Part shown: piece by piece, positions 19,096-26,624 of the stretch
Numbering within the stretch: the first letter of the stretch is position 1
How the letters are laid out: each line of letters opens with the position of its first letter
Virus record (IMG/VR): IMGVR_UViG_3300035034_000924
Location: 21,399-85,398 of that record
Reading direction: 5' to 3' (one strand)
From: a virus
DNA: 64,000 nt
Made by a program: the position numbers and the translations under genes
The notes under the pieces: model-generated
Databases searched by the model: none
What the model was told of the DNA's origin: nothing
Seen by the model: the letters and a program-made list of their open reading frames with translations, nothing else

Positions 19096-19557
19096 GTGGA
19101 TATCACGTACTCGATGTATCGTTACAACTCAGGCGATGATTCGACCCTAGGTTTTCTTACTCTCTACAGACAGCTGCTTTGCTATACTTGTGAAGACGAG
19201 TATCGAGAGCACAAGGTCATGCACGAAACCCGCATCCCTGCGGGCAGATACGAAATCAAGCTAAGGCCTGCCGGAGGTATACACCCCCGATACGCCAAAA
19301 AATTCCCAGATATTCATAAAGGCATGTTGTGGCTACAAGACGTGCCAAACTTCACATGGGTTTATATCCATGTAGGTAACACGGACGATCATTCGTCTGG
19401 TTGCATTCTACTAGGTGCCAGCCCTGTTCCCGACAAAAAGGATGGCGGCGGGTCAGTAGCCAACTCAGTAGATGCGTACGAAAAGGTGTACCCCATGATG
19501 GCCGATGCGATAGAGAATGGTGATCGCGTATACATCGAGATAGTGGATGTTGCATGA
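19096..19557 (+). CDS. DUF5675 family protein (putative lysis enzyme)
   Basis: 153 residues, GTG start behind AGGAGG. Matches the DUF5675 pattern: STLG, CYTCEDE, ETRIPAGRYEIKLR, GMLWL-DVPNF, YIHVGNTDDHSSGC-LLG. The conserved His and Cys residues in HVGN and SGC could be catalytic. In phages these genes often occupy the lysin position next to holin and spanin, as here, so a peptidoglycan-degrading role is likely but unproven. Confidence 0.8.
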   Translation: MDITYSMYRYNSGDDSTLGFLTLYRQLLCYTCEDEYREHKVMHETRIPAGRYEIKLRPAGGIHPRYAKKFPDIHKGMLWLQDVPNFTWVYIHVGNTDDHSSGCILLGASPVPDKKDGGGSVANSVDAYEKVYPMMADAIENGDRVYIEIVDVA

Positions 19558-19567
19558 TGGAGTACGT

Positions 19568-19849
19568 ATGGCTGACGATGGGTATAACGACGGGGTCATT
19601 GACCTAAAAGACGTGGAAAGAATAGGGACTAAAGTATCTAACTTCATGGTAGAGCACAGGGTACTCCCTAGGCTCTTTGTCTGCGTATTCGGGGCCATAT
19701 TCATAGACATGAATTTTTGGCTGCAAGAGATGGTGGAAACAAGCAAGCTAGAAGGCGGTTACTTTGTCGAGGTTTACGTAGGAGCCATGGTAGGTGGTTT
19801 TGTAGCCATGGTAACCGGATACGCCAATAGCGGCGAGAGGAAGGAATAG
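19568..19849 (+). CDS. Holin-like membrane protein
   Basis: 93 residues from ATG 19568, chosen over 19547 because a GGAG site sits 5 bases upstream. Two hydrophobic segments (FVCVFGAIFIDMNFWL and VYVGAMVGGFVAMVTGYA) with a charged C-terminus. Between the lysin candidate and the spanins, the classic holin position. Confidence 0.65.
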   Translation: MADDGYNDGVIDLKDVERIGTKVSNFMVEHRVLPRLFVCVFGAIFIDMNFWLQEMVETSKLEGGYFVEVYVGAMVGGFVAMVTGYANSGERKE

Positions 19850-19850
19850 C

Positions 19851-20297
19851 ATGGTACGCATTTTAGCAGGAATTTCTGTCACTCTACTTTTGTGTTCACT
19901 GGCTCTAGCCACGGTACTCAATCGCAGCATAGAACGGGCCGCAGATGTAGAAGGTAAGCTCGAAGTCGCGGAGGCTATTAGTAAAGAAAATAAGCGTACT
20001 ATGAACATGATGCAAAGTGCCCGGATCGACGCAATCCAGTTACTAAAAGAGACCGAGCATAGGAACGAGAACATTCGCCAGATATCGGAAACGAGATTGC
20101 TGGAGATACAAAAGCTAAGGGAGACCGAAGACCGTGAAGCACGTAAACTACCTTTTGCGCGTGGCAACGCTAGCCATGATCGTATTGTTGAGTACCTCAT
20201 GCGCTTCGAGGGAAGTGCAGATGGATATCCACTTCATACCAGTGATGCCGGAGCCAGTAATACTGGAACGCCCAACCCCACCCAAGGTGGCGAGTAG
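19851..20297 (+). CDS. Inner-membrane spanin (Rz-like)
   Basis: 148 residues: one N-terminal membrane segment (ILAGISVTLLLCSLALATVL), then a long charged coiled coil (about 25-105) facing the periplasm. The outer-membrane partner is encoded in another frame within its 3' end. Spanins fuse inner and outer membranes in the last step of lysis, implying a Gram-negative host. Confidence 0.82.
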   Translation: MVRILAGISVTLLLCSLALATVLNRSIERAADVEGKLEVAEAISKENKRTMNMMQSARIDAIQLLKETEHRNENIRQISETRLLEIQKLRETEDREARKLPFARGNASHDRIVEYLMRFEGSADGYPLHTSDAGASNTGTPNPTQGGE

Positions 20298-20649
20298 CTA
20301 CCCCGCCCCGATAGGCATCACCAGCACAGAGGTCCGATACTACCTCGACGTCTGTGATCGCTACAACGACCCGCAGGAAGATCCTGAGTCCATACTAGAA
20401 GAAACCCAGCTGGCGTATTACGATGCATGCGATTGGCTTATATACGGCCATCCGGTACAGCAGAGGCTGACTATCGAAACCATACTCAGCAAGATGGCTG
20501 ACTACAGCGAACGTATGCGGGCTCACGTAGACCACCTAGAAAAGGTTATACGCATCCAATACGAGAACAGCCTAGAGACACGCAAAGCTGTTGAAGGAGC
20601 GGAAATGTCTAAAACTGAAGAAAATAGAAAGTTCTTAGGTTTGTTCTAG
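20134..20649 (+). CDS. Outer-membrane spanin lipoprotein (Rz1-like)
   Basis: 171 residues, GTG start inside the Rz-like gene, overlapping it by 164 bases in another frame. Signal peptide with lipobox LSTSC (cleavage before Cys23), then a Pro-rich stretch (PVMPEPVILERPTPPK) typical of Rz1. It is longer than most Rz1 proteins; the C-terminal half is an added helical region. Confidence 0.8.
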   Translation: MKHVNYLLRVATLAMIVLLSTSCASREVQMDIHFIPVMPEPVILERPTPPKVASSYPAPIGITSTEVRYYLDVCDRYNDPQEDPESILEETQLAYYDACDWLIYGHPVQQRLTIETILSKMADYSERMRAHVDHLEKVIRIQYENSLETRKAVEGAEMSKTEENRKFLGLF

Positions 20650-20686
20650 TCGCATAAATTCAGTTATTTGTGTAGAAATTCTGTAG

Positions 20687-20714
20687 CGAGTATGGTTAAC
20701 CCCATGCTCGTTTT
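20687..20714 (+). terminator. Rho-independent terminator after lysis genes
   Basis: Stem CGAGTATGG / CCATGCTCG (9 bp, one T-G pair) followed by TTTT. It ends the tail-lysis transcript. Confidence 0.8.
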
Positions 20715-20726
20715 GCGTTATGGACT

Positions 20727-20740
20727 TGCAAAAGTTTGCA
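20727..20740. repeat. 14-bp palindrome, 13/14 copy
   Basis: TGCAAAAGTTTGCA in the 283-bp gap between the lysis terminator and the AAA+ ATPase gene. Confidence 0.75.
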
Positions 20741-20772
20741 AAACTAGGGGGTGGCATGGGCGTCACCCTATA

Positions 20773-20793
20773 GTAGGTCACTAAACAACCCAC
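20773..20793. promoter_or_regulatory. 21-bp inverted repeat, operator-like (copy 1)
   Basis: Arms GTAGGT and ACCCAC around CACTAAACA, preceded by CTATA. A 23-bp stretch here is identical to one at 31983 and near-identical to 49340, and the left half matches the iterons at 25195. In the leader of the AAA+ gene, so probably a protein-binding site controlling it. Confidence 0.6.
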
Positions 20794-20932
20794 TAACGGA
20801 GGTCTAGCTCTGTCAAGCTTATTTTATTAGAAAGCTGAAAAGGGTAACGTCTCTGGTAAAGGTTGCAATGAAAGTTTTACAAGCATATAGTTGCCTTCCC
20901 ATGTCGGGAAATGCTTAAGGAGAAATAAACGC

Positions 20933-22702
20933 ATGCTAAAGAATTTAATAACAGACGCCGATTCGGAGCGCAGCTTTCGCACACGGTTGCTCAACACTCT
21001 GGCCTCAGGGGCGGGGCTTATACACGTACGTAGCTCGGAGGTAATGAGAACGTTGGCCAGTATCCGCCGTAACATTATCTTAGAGGGGCACGAATACAAC
21101 GAGTGGGATATCTGCAACGGCACTTGCCCTTACAGCACGGAAGACCTTCACACTCTTAATAAGGATGGAGACAAGAATCCGCAGATACCAGTTCTGCTCG
21201 ACACCATTTGGGCTAAACACATTTGGTGGATCAAAGAAGCCAGTGACAGCCAGCGCGACTCGTACTATGTATACGTAATCACGCAAGCCGCCAGCATGGT
21301 CAACAACAACCCTTATGCTACGCAGCGTTTTCTGGAGCTAAACAACGGGCTGCCAGAATCTACGGTCAGGGTAATAATGTTGACGGAAGACATCCCGTTG
21401 CCTGAGAGTTGCGCCAGTAACTTCATTACACTCGACTTCGACAGACCCGGCCATGGAGAGCTTCTGCATCGGTTAGAAACCAACCTGCATGATTACGCTA
21501 CGCCGGAATCGTTAGATGTAGAAGAAGAAGACTACGAGCGAATCGCAGTAGCTGCCTCTGGTATGACGATTGGCGAATTCGACTTCGCGGTATCCAGCGC
21601 CATCGTTAACAAGTTGTACGAAGAGTCTGAAGGCGATGAAAGCCCAGTGGTTACTACTAAGGATCTTATTGAAGGCGTTCATATGGGTAAGACCGAGGCC
21701 ATCAAAAAGAACGACATCCTAGAGCTGCTACACGTCGGGGAGATGAACGAGGTCGGCGGTATGCACAACGCGAAGAAATGGGTGGAGATGCGTTCGTACA
21801 CCTACACTCCTGAGTTCTTGAAGTTCGGCGGGCAACCACCAAAAGGTATGGTATCGGTCGGTGTCCCCGGCACAGGTAAATCTTTGCTGGCTAAAGCCGT
21901 CGCAAGCGAGTTCGGTATCCCCTGCGTACGTATGGACTTCGGCTCAATCTTCAATGCCTTGATCGGTTCATCCGAAGAGCGGATACGCAAAGCTTTGAAG
22001 TTAACGGAAGCAATGTCTCCCTGCGTTTTGTTCGTAGACGAAATTGACAAGGCCTTGGGTGGCCTAGGCGGGTCAGGAGACTCCGGTACATCTATGCGGG
22101 TATTCGGGACCTTCTTGACATGGTTACAGGAACACAAGTCTCCGGTGTTCACTATCGTTACTGCCAACAATGTAACGGGCCTTCCCCCTGAGCTATTACG
22201 GCGCGGTCGCTTCGATGCGATCTTTGCCACCGTTTTACCAAACCAGTACGAGCGCGAAGATGTGCTAGCCATCCACCTGCAAAAGCGGGGTCATAGCATC
22301 GAAGACTTCAGCGATTATGAAATTGCCGTGTTCCTTAAGCAGACCGATAAGTTCGTCCCTGCGGAAATCGAAGCGATTGTTCAGGATGGTCTCGTACTGG
22401 CCTTTAACCGAGCGGTAGCCGATGAGCAGGAACCCGAGCTGCTTATGGATGACCTACTCGAAGCCATCGCTGCAGTAGTACCGCTGTCCAAGTCACATAA
22501 GAGCGCTATTCAAGCCATGGTCACATGGGCAGAGGATAATGCTATGCCCGCTTCCCTTAGTGAGAAACAGTACGAAGAGCTGAGGGGCGCTCCTAAGGGC
22601 ACTAAACCTAGGGGACAGGCAAAGGCCCGCCCCCGTCGCAAAACCACCCGTACGAGCAATATAACGAGCATCAAGCGGACACGTAAAAAGGAAGAGGAGT
22701 AG
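20933..22702 (+). CDS. Ycf46-like AAA+ ATPase
   Basis: 589 residues from ATG 20933, preferred over a TTG at 20891 because of an AAGGAGA site upstream. Residues 1-220 form a variable region with a helical linker; the AAA+ core has Walker A GVPGTGKS (about 309), Walker B LFVDEID (about 365) and an ELLRRGRFD arginine-finger region. The pattern GGMHNAKKWVEMR before the core, the IFxxATANN strand and TWLQEHKSPVF match Ycf46 proteins of cyanobacteria and plastids. The C-terminus is basic. With the DUF1257 and DUF2997 genes downstream it forms a module of unknown function. Confidence 0.8.
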   Translation: MLKNLITDADSERSFRTRLLNTLASGAGLIHVRSSEVMRTLASIRRNIILEGHEYNEWDICNGTCPYSTEDLHTLNKDGDKNPQIPVLLDTIWAKHIWWIKEASDSQRDSYYVYVITQAASMVNNNPYATQRFLELNNGLPESTVRVIMLTEDIPLPESCASNFITLDFDRPGHGELLHRLETNLHDYATPESLDVEEEDYERIAVAASGMTIGEFDFAVSSAIVNKLYEESEGDESPVVTTKDLIEGVHMGKTEAIKKNDILELLHVGEMNEVGGMHNAKKWVEMRSYTYTPEFLKFGGQPPKGMVSVGVPGTGKSLLAKAVASEFGIPCVRMDFGSIFNALIGSSEERIRKALKLTEAMSPCVLFVDEIDKALGGLGGSGDSGTSMRVFGTFLTWLQEHKSPVFTIVTANNVTGLPPELLRRGRFDAIFATVLPNQYEREDVLAIHLQKRGHSIEDFSDYEIAVFLKQTDKFVPAEIEAIVQDGLVLAFNRAVADEQEPELLMDDLLEAIAAVVPLSKSHKSAIQAMVTWAEDNAMPASLSEKQYEELRGAPKGTKPRGQAKARPRRKTTRTSNITSIKRTRKKEEE

Positions 22703-22706
22703 GACC

Positions 22707-23420
22707 TTGTCTAGCGCACCAGTATCACTAATGTACGGCTCTCAGGCGTTCCCTACGTCGTCGGCCCGAGCGGTCTGCAATATGATAGACGTAGCCGCAA
22801 GTTCGGCTAAGCAGAGGATGGTAGCTCGAAGTGCCGTCAAAGCGCTTAACAGGGAGGTGGAGATTACTTCTCTGCCTTCCACGTACAGGGTAGGCGGGCA
22901 GGACAAAGCCATGATAGGGCGCTCTGATAAAATACTAGCGGAAGCCAACGGCACGACGGATAAGTTCGGTTTCTGGAACTATGAGGTCGGCGGGCTACCG
23001 AACGGGACAATACTATCTTTCACGGTGTACTCGAATAACACTGTAACTAACACCGCTCTGTTAGTAGCAGAAGGTGCGCCCGAGATCAGACTATTGACAG
23101 ACTTCCCCTACGAACCCATGCAAGTATCGTCATGCCTGCAGTTGTTCGCGGGTAACGCATGGCCATTGTCGTTGTCGGATATAGGGGAGTATGTGCCTTT
23201 TCTCAGCGCCAATTATGTGATGGACTACAGCGATCTATTTGTGTGGCACTCGACAGGCGAGTTCCCAGAATCAGCTATCCTCTACCTAGAATTCGAAGAC
23301 GGTGCAGACCTTGTACCGGATGTCGATATTGCGGTAGTGTCGGAAGAAGCTGCTCCGGTAGTTGTGCCGAGGGGCAGACGTAACAAGCGCCAAATACGGG
23401 TGCCAAGAAAAGGTAGATAG
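22707..23420 (+). CDS. Hypothetical protein in the Ycf46-like module
   Basis: 237 residues, TTG start behind GAGGAG. Likely beta-rich middle and a very basic end (RGRRNKRQIRVPRKGR). No family recognised. It lies directly between the AAA+ gene and the DUF1257 gene, 4 bases after the first, so it may be a partner or substrate. Confidence 0.65.
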   Translation: MSSAPVSLMYGSQAFPTSSARAVCNMIDVAASSAKQRMVARSAVKALNREVEITSLPSTYRVGGQDKAMIGRSDKILAEANGTTDKFGFWNYEVGGLPNGTILSFTVYSNNTVTNTALLVAEGAPEIRLLTDFPYEPMQVSSCLQLFAGNAWPLSLSDIGEYVPFLSANYVMDYSDLFVWHSTGEFPESAILYLEFEDGADLVPDVDIAVVSEEAAPVVVPRGRRNKRQIRVPRKGR

Positions 23421-23431
23421 TCTGGCAAGAG

Positions 23432-23460
23432 TTGCGCCAGAAAGTCTATAAAGGTAATAT
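23432..23460 (+). promoter_or_regulatory. Promoter of the DUF1257 gene
   Basis: TTGCGC, 17 bp, TAATAT. The region contains AAAGTCTATAAAGGTAATAT, which recurs almost unchanged at 59127 and 62325 and partly at 62476. Confidence 0.6.
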
Positions 23461-23507
23461 AGTTTTGTCCTTAGGGATTGTCATAAACGTTAACAGGAGA
23501 AGTACCT

Positions 23508-23990
23508 ATGAGCCACACTAGCTCTATTTCAGCAATCAAGATTGTTGATATCAATGCCCTTAAGCAGGCTGTCCAAGACCTTAATGGTATGGGCATCACG
23601 GTAACTCTGGTAGAAAACAAAAAGCCAGTAGCTTACTCGCACGACCAGCCCGGTATGTCGGAAGTTGCGCCGTATTGTCTGGAAATCAAAGAGGCCACGT
23701 ACGACGTCGGCATCTACGACATTGGCGCAGGTCAGTTTGAAGCCCGCACCGATTTCTATAACGGCTCGGTTGCTGCAGCGCTGGGCGCGGATCGAAACGC
23801 TATGAACGCTATCGACCGCAGCACGGCGGAAGGCAAGGCTGAGATGGAATACGCGCAGCTGGGTAAGCTTTACCAGCGGTACTCTATCAACGCTACCAAG
23901 AATCAGGCCGCACGACAGGGTGGGAACATCCAAGAAATTGTCCAAGCGGATGGTTCGGTTCAGTTGGTAATCACGGGGATGGCTGCGTAA
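23508..23990 (+). CDS. DUF1257 (Ycf35-like) protein
   Basis: 160 residues, AGGAG site. Opening MSHTSSISAIKIVDINALKQAV fits the DUF1257/Ycf35 start, followed by an ArgPhe/Tyr-rich middle (DVGIYDIGAGQFEARTDFY) and a helical end. Ycf35 is conserved in cyanobacteria and plastids, function unknown. Adjacent to a Ycf46-like ATPase and DUF2997, as in known sets. Confidence 0.75.
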   Translation: MSHTSSISAIKIVDINALKQAVQDLNGMGITVTLVENKKPVAYSHDQPGMSEVAPYCLEIKEATYDVGIYDIGAGQFEARTDFYNGSVAAALGADRNAMNAIDRSTAEGKAEMEYAQLGKLYQRYSINATKNQAARQGGNIQEIVQADGSVQLVITGMAA

Positions 23991-24007
23991 GCGTCCCCTA
24001 AATTCAT

Positions 24008-24021
24008 TGCAAACGTTTGCA
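24008..24021. repeat. 14-bp palindrome, exact copy
   Basis: TGCAAACGTTTGCA whose last base touches the AGGAG ribosome binding site of the DUF2997 gene; a bound protein could block its translation start or transcription. Confidence 0.85.
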
Positions 24022-24031
24022 GGAGAAAGTA

Positions 24032-24250
24032 ATGGAAAACAGAATGACAGATGACCAATCAGTGGTTGTCGTTTGTCACCCAACGGGTAGGGTATCGGTC
24101 GAGGCCAATGGCTTCCAAGGCGTAGGTTGCACAGAAGCAACTGAGCAGATTGAGATTGTTCTGGGTAGCAAAACAAAGCGGGAGCCAAAGCCTGAGTACT
24201 ATCAGTCGCCAGCGGCCAATATCGCAAACTCGGTAAAACAGGACTTCTAA
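24032..24250 (+). CDS. DUF2997-like small protein
   Basis: 72 residues; start at ATG 24032, with AGGAGA 6 bases upstream. The pattern PTGRVSVEANGFQGVGCTEA...EIVLG ... EYYQ matches DUF2997 (ubiquitin-like small proteins beside DUF1257 and the ATPase). Function unknown. Confidence 0.72.
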   Translation: MENRMTDDQSVVVVCHPTGRVSVEANGFQGVGCTEATEQIEIVLGSKTKREPKPEYYQSPAANIANSVKQDF

Positions 24251-24290
24251 CGAGGTCCTTTACCACCAATCGCATAAGGAGTTCACTGCC

Positions 24291-24647
24291 ATGAACCAGC
24301 CAAAGCAAAAAGAGATAGTAGTCAGTTTCGAGCCTACAGGGCACGTACACGGACTGCACCACGATTCCTTCGACCTAGGCTTCCTAGGTAACAAAAAGAT
24401 TGCACGGGCTTCAACAATCGAGTTTGACGAAGAGCAGCAATCTTTCTACGTACTGGTAGACGGCGAGGACTCACCGCCTGCCGTAGCGACAGGGTTTAGC
24501 GGGTACGACGTAGCCCGTGACTTTGAGGTCCGTTGGCTACAGGAATGTATGCTTGCGCGGGTACATCCTCATTCGACAAAGGGTCTGGAACTTGCCAAGA
24601 ATACTCGGTCAGAGCATTTCTCGGATGAACCGGATCTAACGTTTTAA
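24291..24647 (+). CDS. Conserved phage-type protein of the module
   Basis: 118 residues, AAGGAG site. Has the FEPTGHVHGL ... DLGFLGNKKIARASTIEFDEEQQSFYVLV pattern found in small phage proteins of unknown role. A weak similarity of the start to the DUF2997 protein (phospho-Gly-type V-F/C-H-P-T-G pattern) may reflect a common ancestor. Confidence 0.62.
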   Translation: MNQPKQKEIVVSFEPTGHVHGLHHDSFDLGFLGNKKIARASTIEFDEEQQSFYVLVDGEDSPPAVATGFSGYDVARDFEVRWLQECMLARVHPHSTKGLELAKNTRSEHFSDEPDLTF

Positions 24648-24654
24648 GGCGTTC

Positions 24655-25161
24655 ATGGCAGAGGTGCGGGCGGGGGTAGCTCCCCGTCCAATCCTATTAC
24701 CACCATCCAATAACTACACTAAGGAACGGTGCATAGCCATGGCGGCAGAGAACCAATCAATAGCCCGCCTATACTTTCCCGTACTCAGGACAATAGTAAG
24801 GCACTGGGTAGGACGGGTTACACCAACAGAACACCAGATACTGCTTTTCATTAACGAGAGGACACTGCGCTATGGCAAGGCAGCAGAGTACATTCGCCTA
24901 TCCCATATGACCGAAGGCATTGTCGGATCGAACGATCAAGTAATCGTGTCAAAGCTGGGTTTCAAACGATCAGCTATTAAGAAAGCGGTAGTAGATCTAG
25001 ACAGGAACAACCTAATCAACACCTACTACGAAGGCAGGGGGCACTGGCAAGGTGTCAAAATGTCGTTGAATGTAGAGCTGCTTCTGAGCGTAGCGAACGA
25101 CGTAGATGTCCATGTAGGCGCGAGAAGAAGGGTACGTACTAGGACAAAAAGCGAGGATTAG
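24655..25161 (+). CDS. Winged-helix replication initiator
   Basis: 168 residues. The middle (TPTEHQILLFINERTLRYGKAAEYIRLSHMTEG, SKLGFKRSAIKKAVVDLDRNNLI) is a winged-helix domain of the kind found in phage replication proteins (RepO/DnaA-like initiator N-terminal domains). The tail is basic (ARRRVRTRTK). Immediately followed by a second initiator gene with iterons in its 5' end. Binding to those iterons is inference. Confidence 0.72.
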   Translation: MAEVRAGVAPRPILLPPSNNYTKERCIAMAAENQSIARLYFPVLRTIVRHWVGRVTPTEHQILLFINERTLRYGKAAEYIRLSHMTEGIVGSNDQVIVSKLGFKRSAIKKAVVDLDRNNLINTYYEGRGHWQGVKMSLNVELLLSVANDVDVHVGARRRVRTRTKSED

Positions 25162-26019
25162 ATGGCCAAATTACCTGTACCAAAGTCCCGTAAAGTGGGT
25201 CACCAGACGGCAGAAGTGGGTCACGAGACGACCGGGGGTGGGTCACCAAACGACCCCATAAAACATACTCATAATAACAAGCGGATAGTAACAAGCAGAA
25301 GGTTGCGTCCCGAAGAGGAACGCGACTCTGTGAAACTTGAGAATATCGAGGCTACACTTACTAGACGTTCGGAAGAACGGATCAGCAAAAAGCTGAAGTC
25401 TGCGAAAGGCAAAAAGTTCCCCTCCTACGATGAAGCACTTACGATGTGGCTAGTGGCTTACCGGGATGCTACTGATTGCATACCTACCACAGGCGTGACT
25501 ACCAAAGAGTGGGGTATGTTCCGCCAAGTTTCTATTAAACGACCTGACTTTGACGTCCGAGAATTCTTTGCAGACATTTGCAATAACTGGGACTACATCG
25601 GCACCTCTACGCTGAAGTTTGTGGATGACTACCCAGAGCTGCCCTCGCTGTCTTTGGTATTCCGTATGTCGAATTACTTTGCAGAGGCAGTCGCAAGCTT
25701 ACGCGGGTTCAGCGGCAAGCAGGAGACGTTCAAGAAGCGCATGATTGAAGCCAGTACTAAGCAGCGGGTTAAGGAAAACGCCCCCACAGCCACCTCTGAG
25801 CGTCACAGAGGACTCTTTCTTGACACGGAGCTGTCTAATCTACAAGATACGAACTTCGCTCTAGGTGATTACTTACTAGCAGCGAAGAAGGACCACGCCG
25901 ACATATACATCTGGGCCGGAATACAAACAGGATGGATTCGCACCATGGAAACTGTCCCCGCTTCCGAACTGGATAAAGACAGGCAACAGATTATAGATTT
26001 CATTGAGGCAATAAAGTGA
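25162..26019 (+). CDS. Replication protein (initiator partner)
   Basis: 285 residues directly adjacent to the winged-helix gene. The first about 30 residues (VGHQTAEVGHETTGGGSPND) are encoded by the iterons and have no hydrophobic core, as expected where DNA sites shape the protein. The remainder is helical (DEALTMWLVAYRDAT, WGMFRQVSIKRPDFDVREFF). May load or contact the helicase. No specific family recognised. Confidence 0.65.
   Translation: MAKLPVPKSRKVGHQTAEVGHETTGGGSPNDPIKHTHNNKRIVTSRRLRPEEERDSVKLENIEATLTRRSEERISKKLKSAKGKKFPSYDEALTMWLVAYRDATDCIPTTGVTTKEWGMFRQVSIKRPDFDVREFFADICNNWDYIGTSTLKFVDDYPELPSLSLVFRMSNYFAEAVASLRGFSGKQETFKKRMIEASTKQRVKENAPTATSERHRGLFLDTELSNLQDTNFALGDYLLAAKKDHADIYIWAGIQTGWIRTMETVPASELDKDRQQIIDFIEAIK
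25195..25257 (+). repeat. Iterons: probable replication origin
   Basis: Three direct repeats start at 25195, 25216 and 25238: GTGGGTCACCAGACG, GTGGGTCACGAGACG and GTGGGTCACCAAACG. Spacings of 21 and 22 bp put them on one DNA face. The last is followed by ACCCC, giving an inverted element as in the three 21-bp operator repeats. Placement at the 5' end of an initiator gene resembles lambda O. Origin activity is inference. Confidence 0.65.
25569..25582. repeat. 14-bp palindrome, 12/14 copy
   Basis: TGCAGACATTTGCA inside the initiator partner gene (Phe-Ala-Asp-Ile-Cys-Asn). Weaker than others and may be chance. Confidence 0.45.
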
Positions 26020-26612
26020 GCGACGAAGACAAAATTATCACATCAATCGCAGAAGGCGCAGAGCGGGTCAACAGTGACCGCATCGCCAAGATGATGGATG
26101 AGTCTCATGTCGCTATCCACGCACAGAAAATGTCTTTGCCTGAAATAGGCATGGATGATCTTCGGGCTTACATCACTGCCAAAGGGTTCCATGAAAAAGA
26201 TGTGATGCTGGCCACTAACTTTGGGTCTAAAGCAAAAGCAAGAGAACTGCGGTTGGCAATCCACGTTCTCGCAAAAGAATTGCTGCTTGCCAAACAGGCA
26301 GTTTACGTTACTAATTTGTCCGCCTTGATTGCTGCAGTAGGCAGAGCGAGTCAGTGGGACGAGGGAGTATGGCTTGACGAGTATTCACACATACTTGTTT
26401 GTAACTTTTTCAGCAAAGGTGCCGAGTCACCTATGAGCGCTTCGCAACGGCAACAAGTCACCGACTATCTTCTTGAAAGATATGACTCTGGGCTCCACAC
26501 ACATGTGCAAATTCTTGACTGCACAGAGACAGAGGTTCAGAAGATCCAAGATTGGTACGGCTCTGCGTTCTGGAAAATGTACAAAGGACACCAATCCATA
26601 TTCTCCTACTAA
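26016..26612 (+). CDS. Possible degenerate helicase loader
   Basis: 198 residues; GTG start overlaps the preceding TGA (GTGAG). The N-terminal half is helical; residues about 100-165 have a Walker-B-like order (EGVWLDEYSHILVCNFF..., QVTDYLLERYDSGLHTHVQIL) as in DnaC-type loaders, but I see no P-loop. It sits between the initiator pair and the DnaB-type helicase, the loader position. The call rests on position and weak pattern. Confidence 0.45.
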   Translation: MSDEDKIITSIAEGAERVNSDRIAKMMDESHVAIHAQKMSLPEIGMDDLRAYITAKGFHEKDVMLATNFGSKAKARELRLAIHVLAKELLLAKQAVYVTNLSALIAAVGRASQWDEGVWLDEYSHILVCNFFSKGAESPMSASQRQQVTDYLLERYDSGLHTHVQILDCTETEVQKIQDWYGSAFWKMYKGHQSIFSY

Positions 26613-26624
26613 TCAGGAGATACA

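Noticed and set aside
23529-24362. 277-codon open frame on the - strand across the DUF1257 and DUF2997 genes
   Set aside because: All surrounding genes run on the + strand with good starts, and the product has no recognisable pattern.
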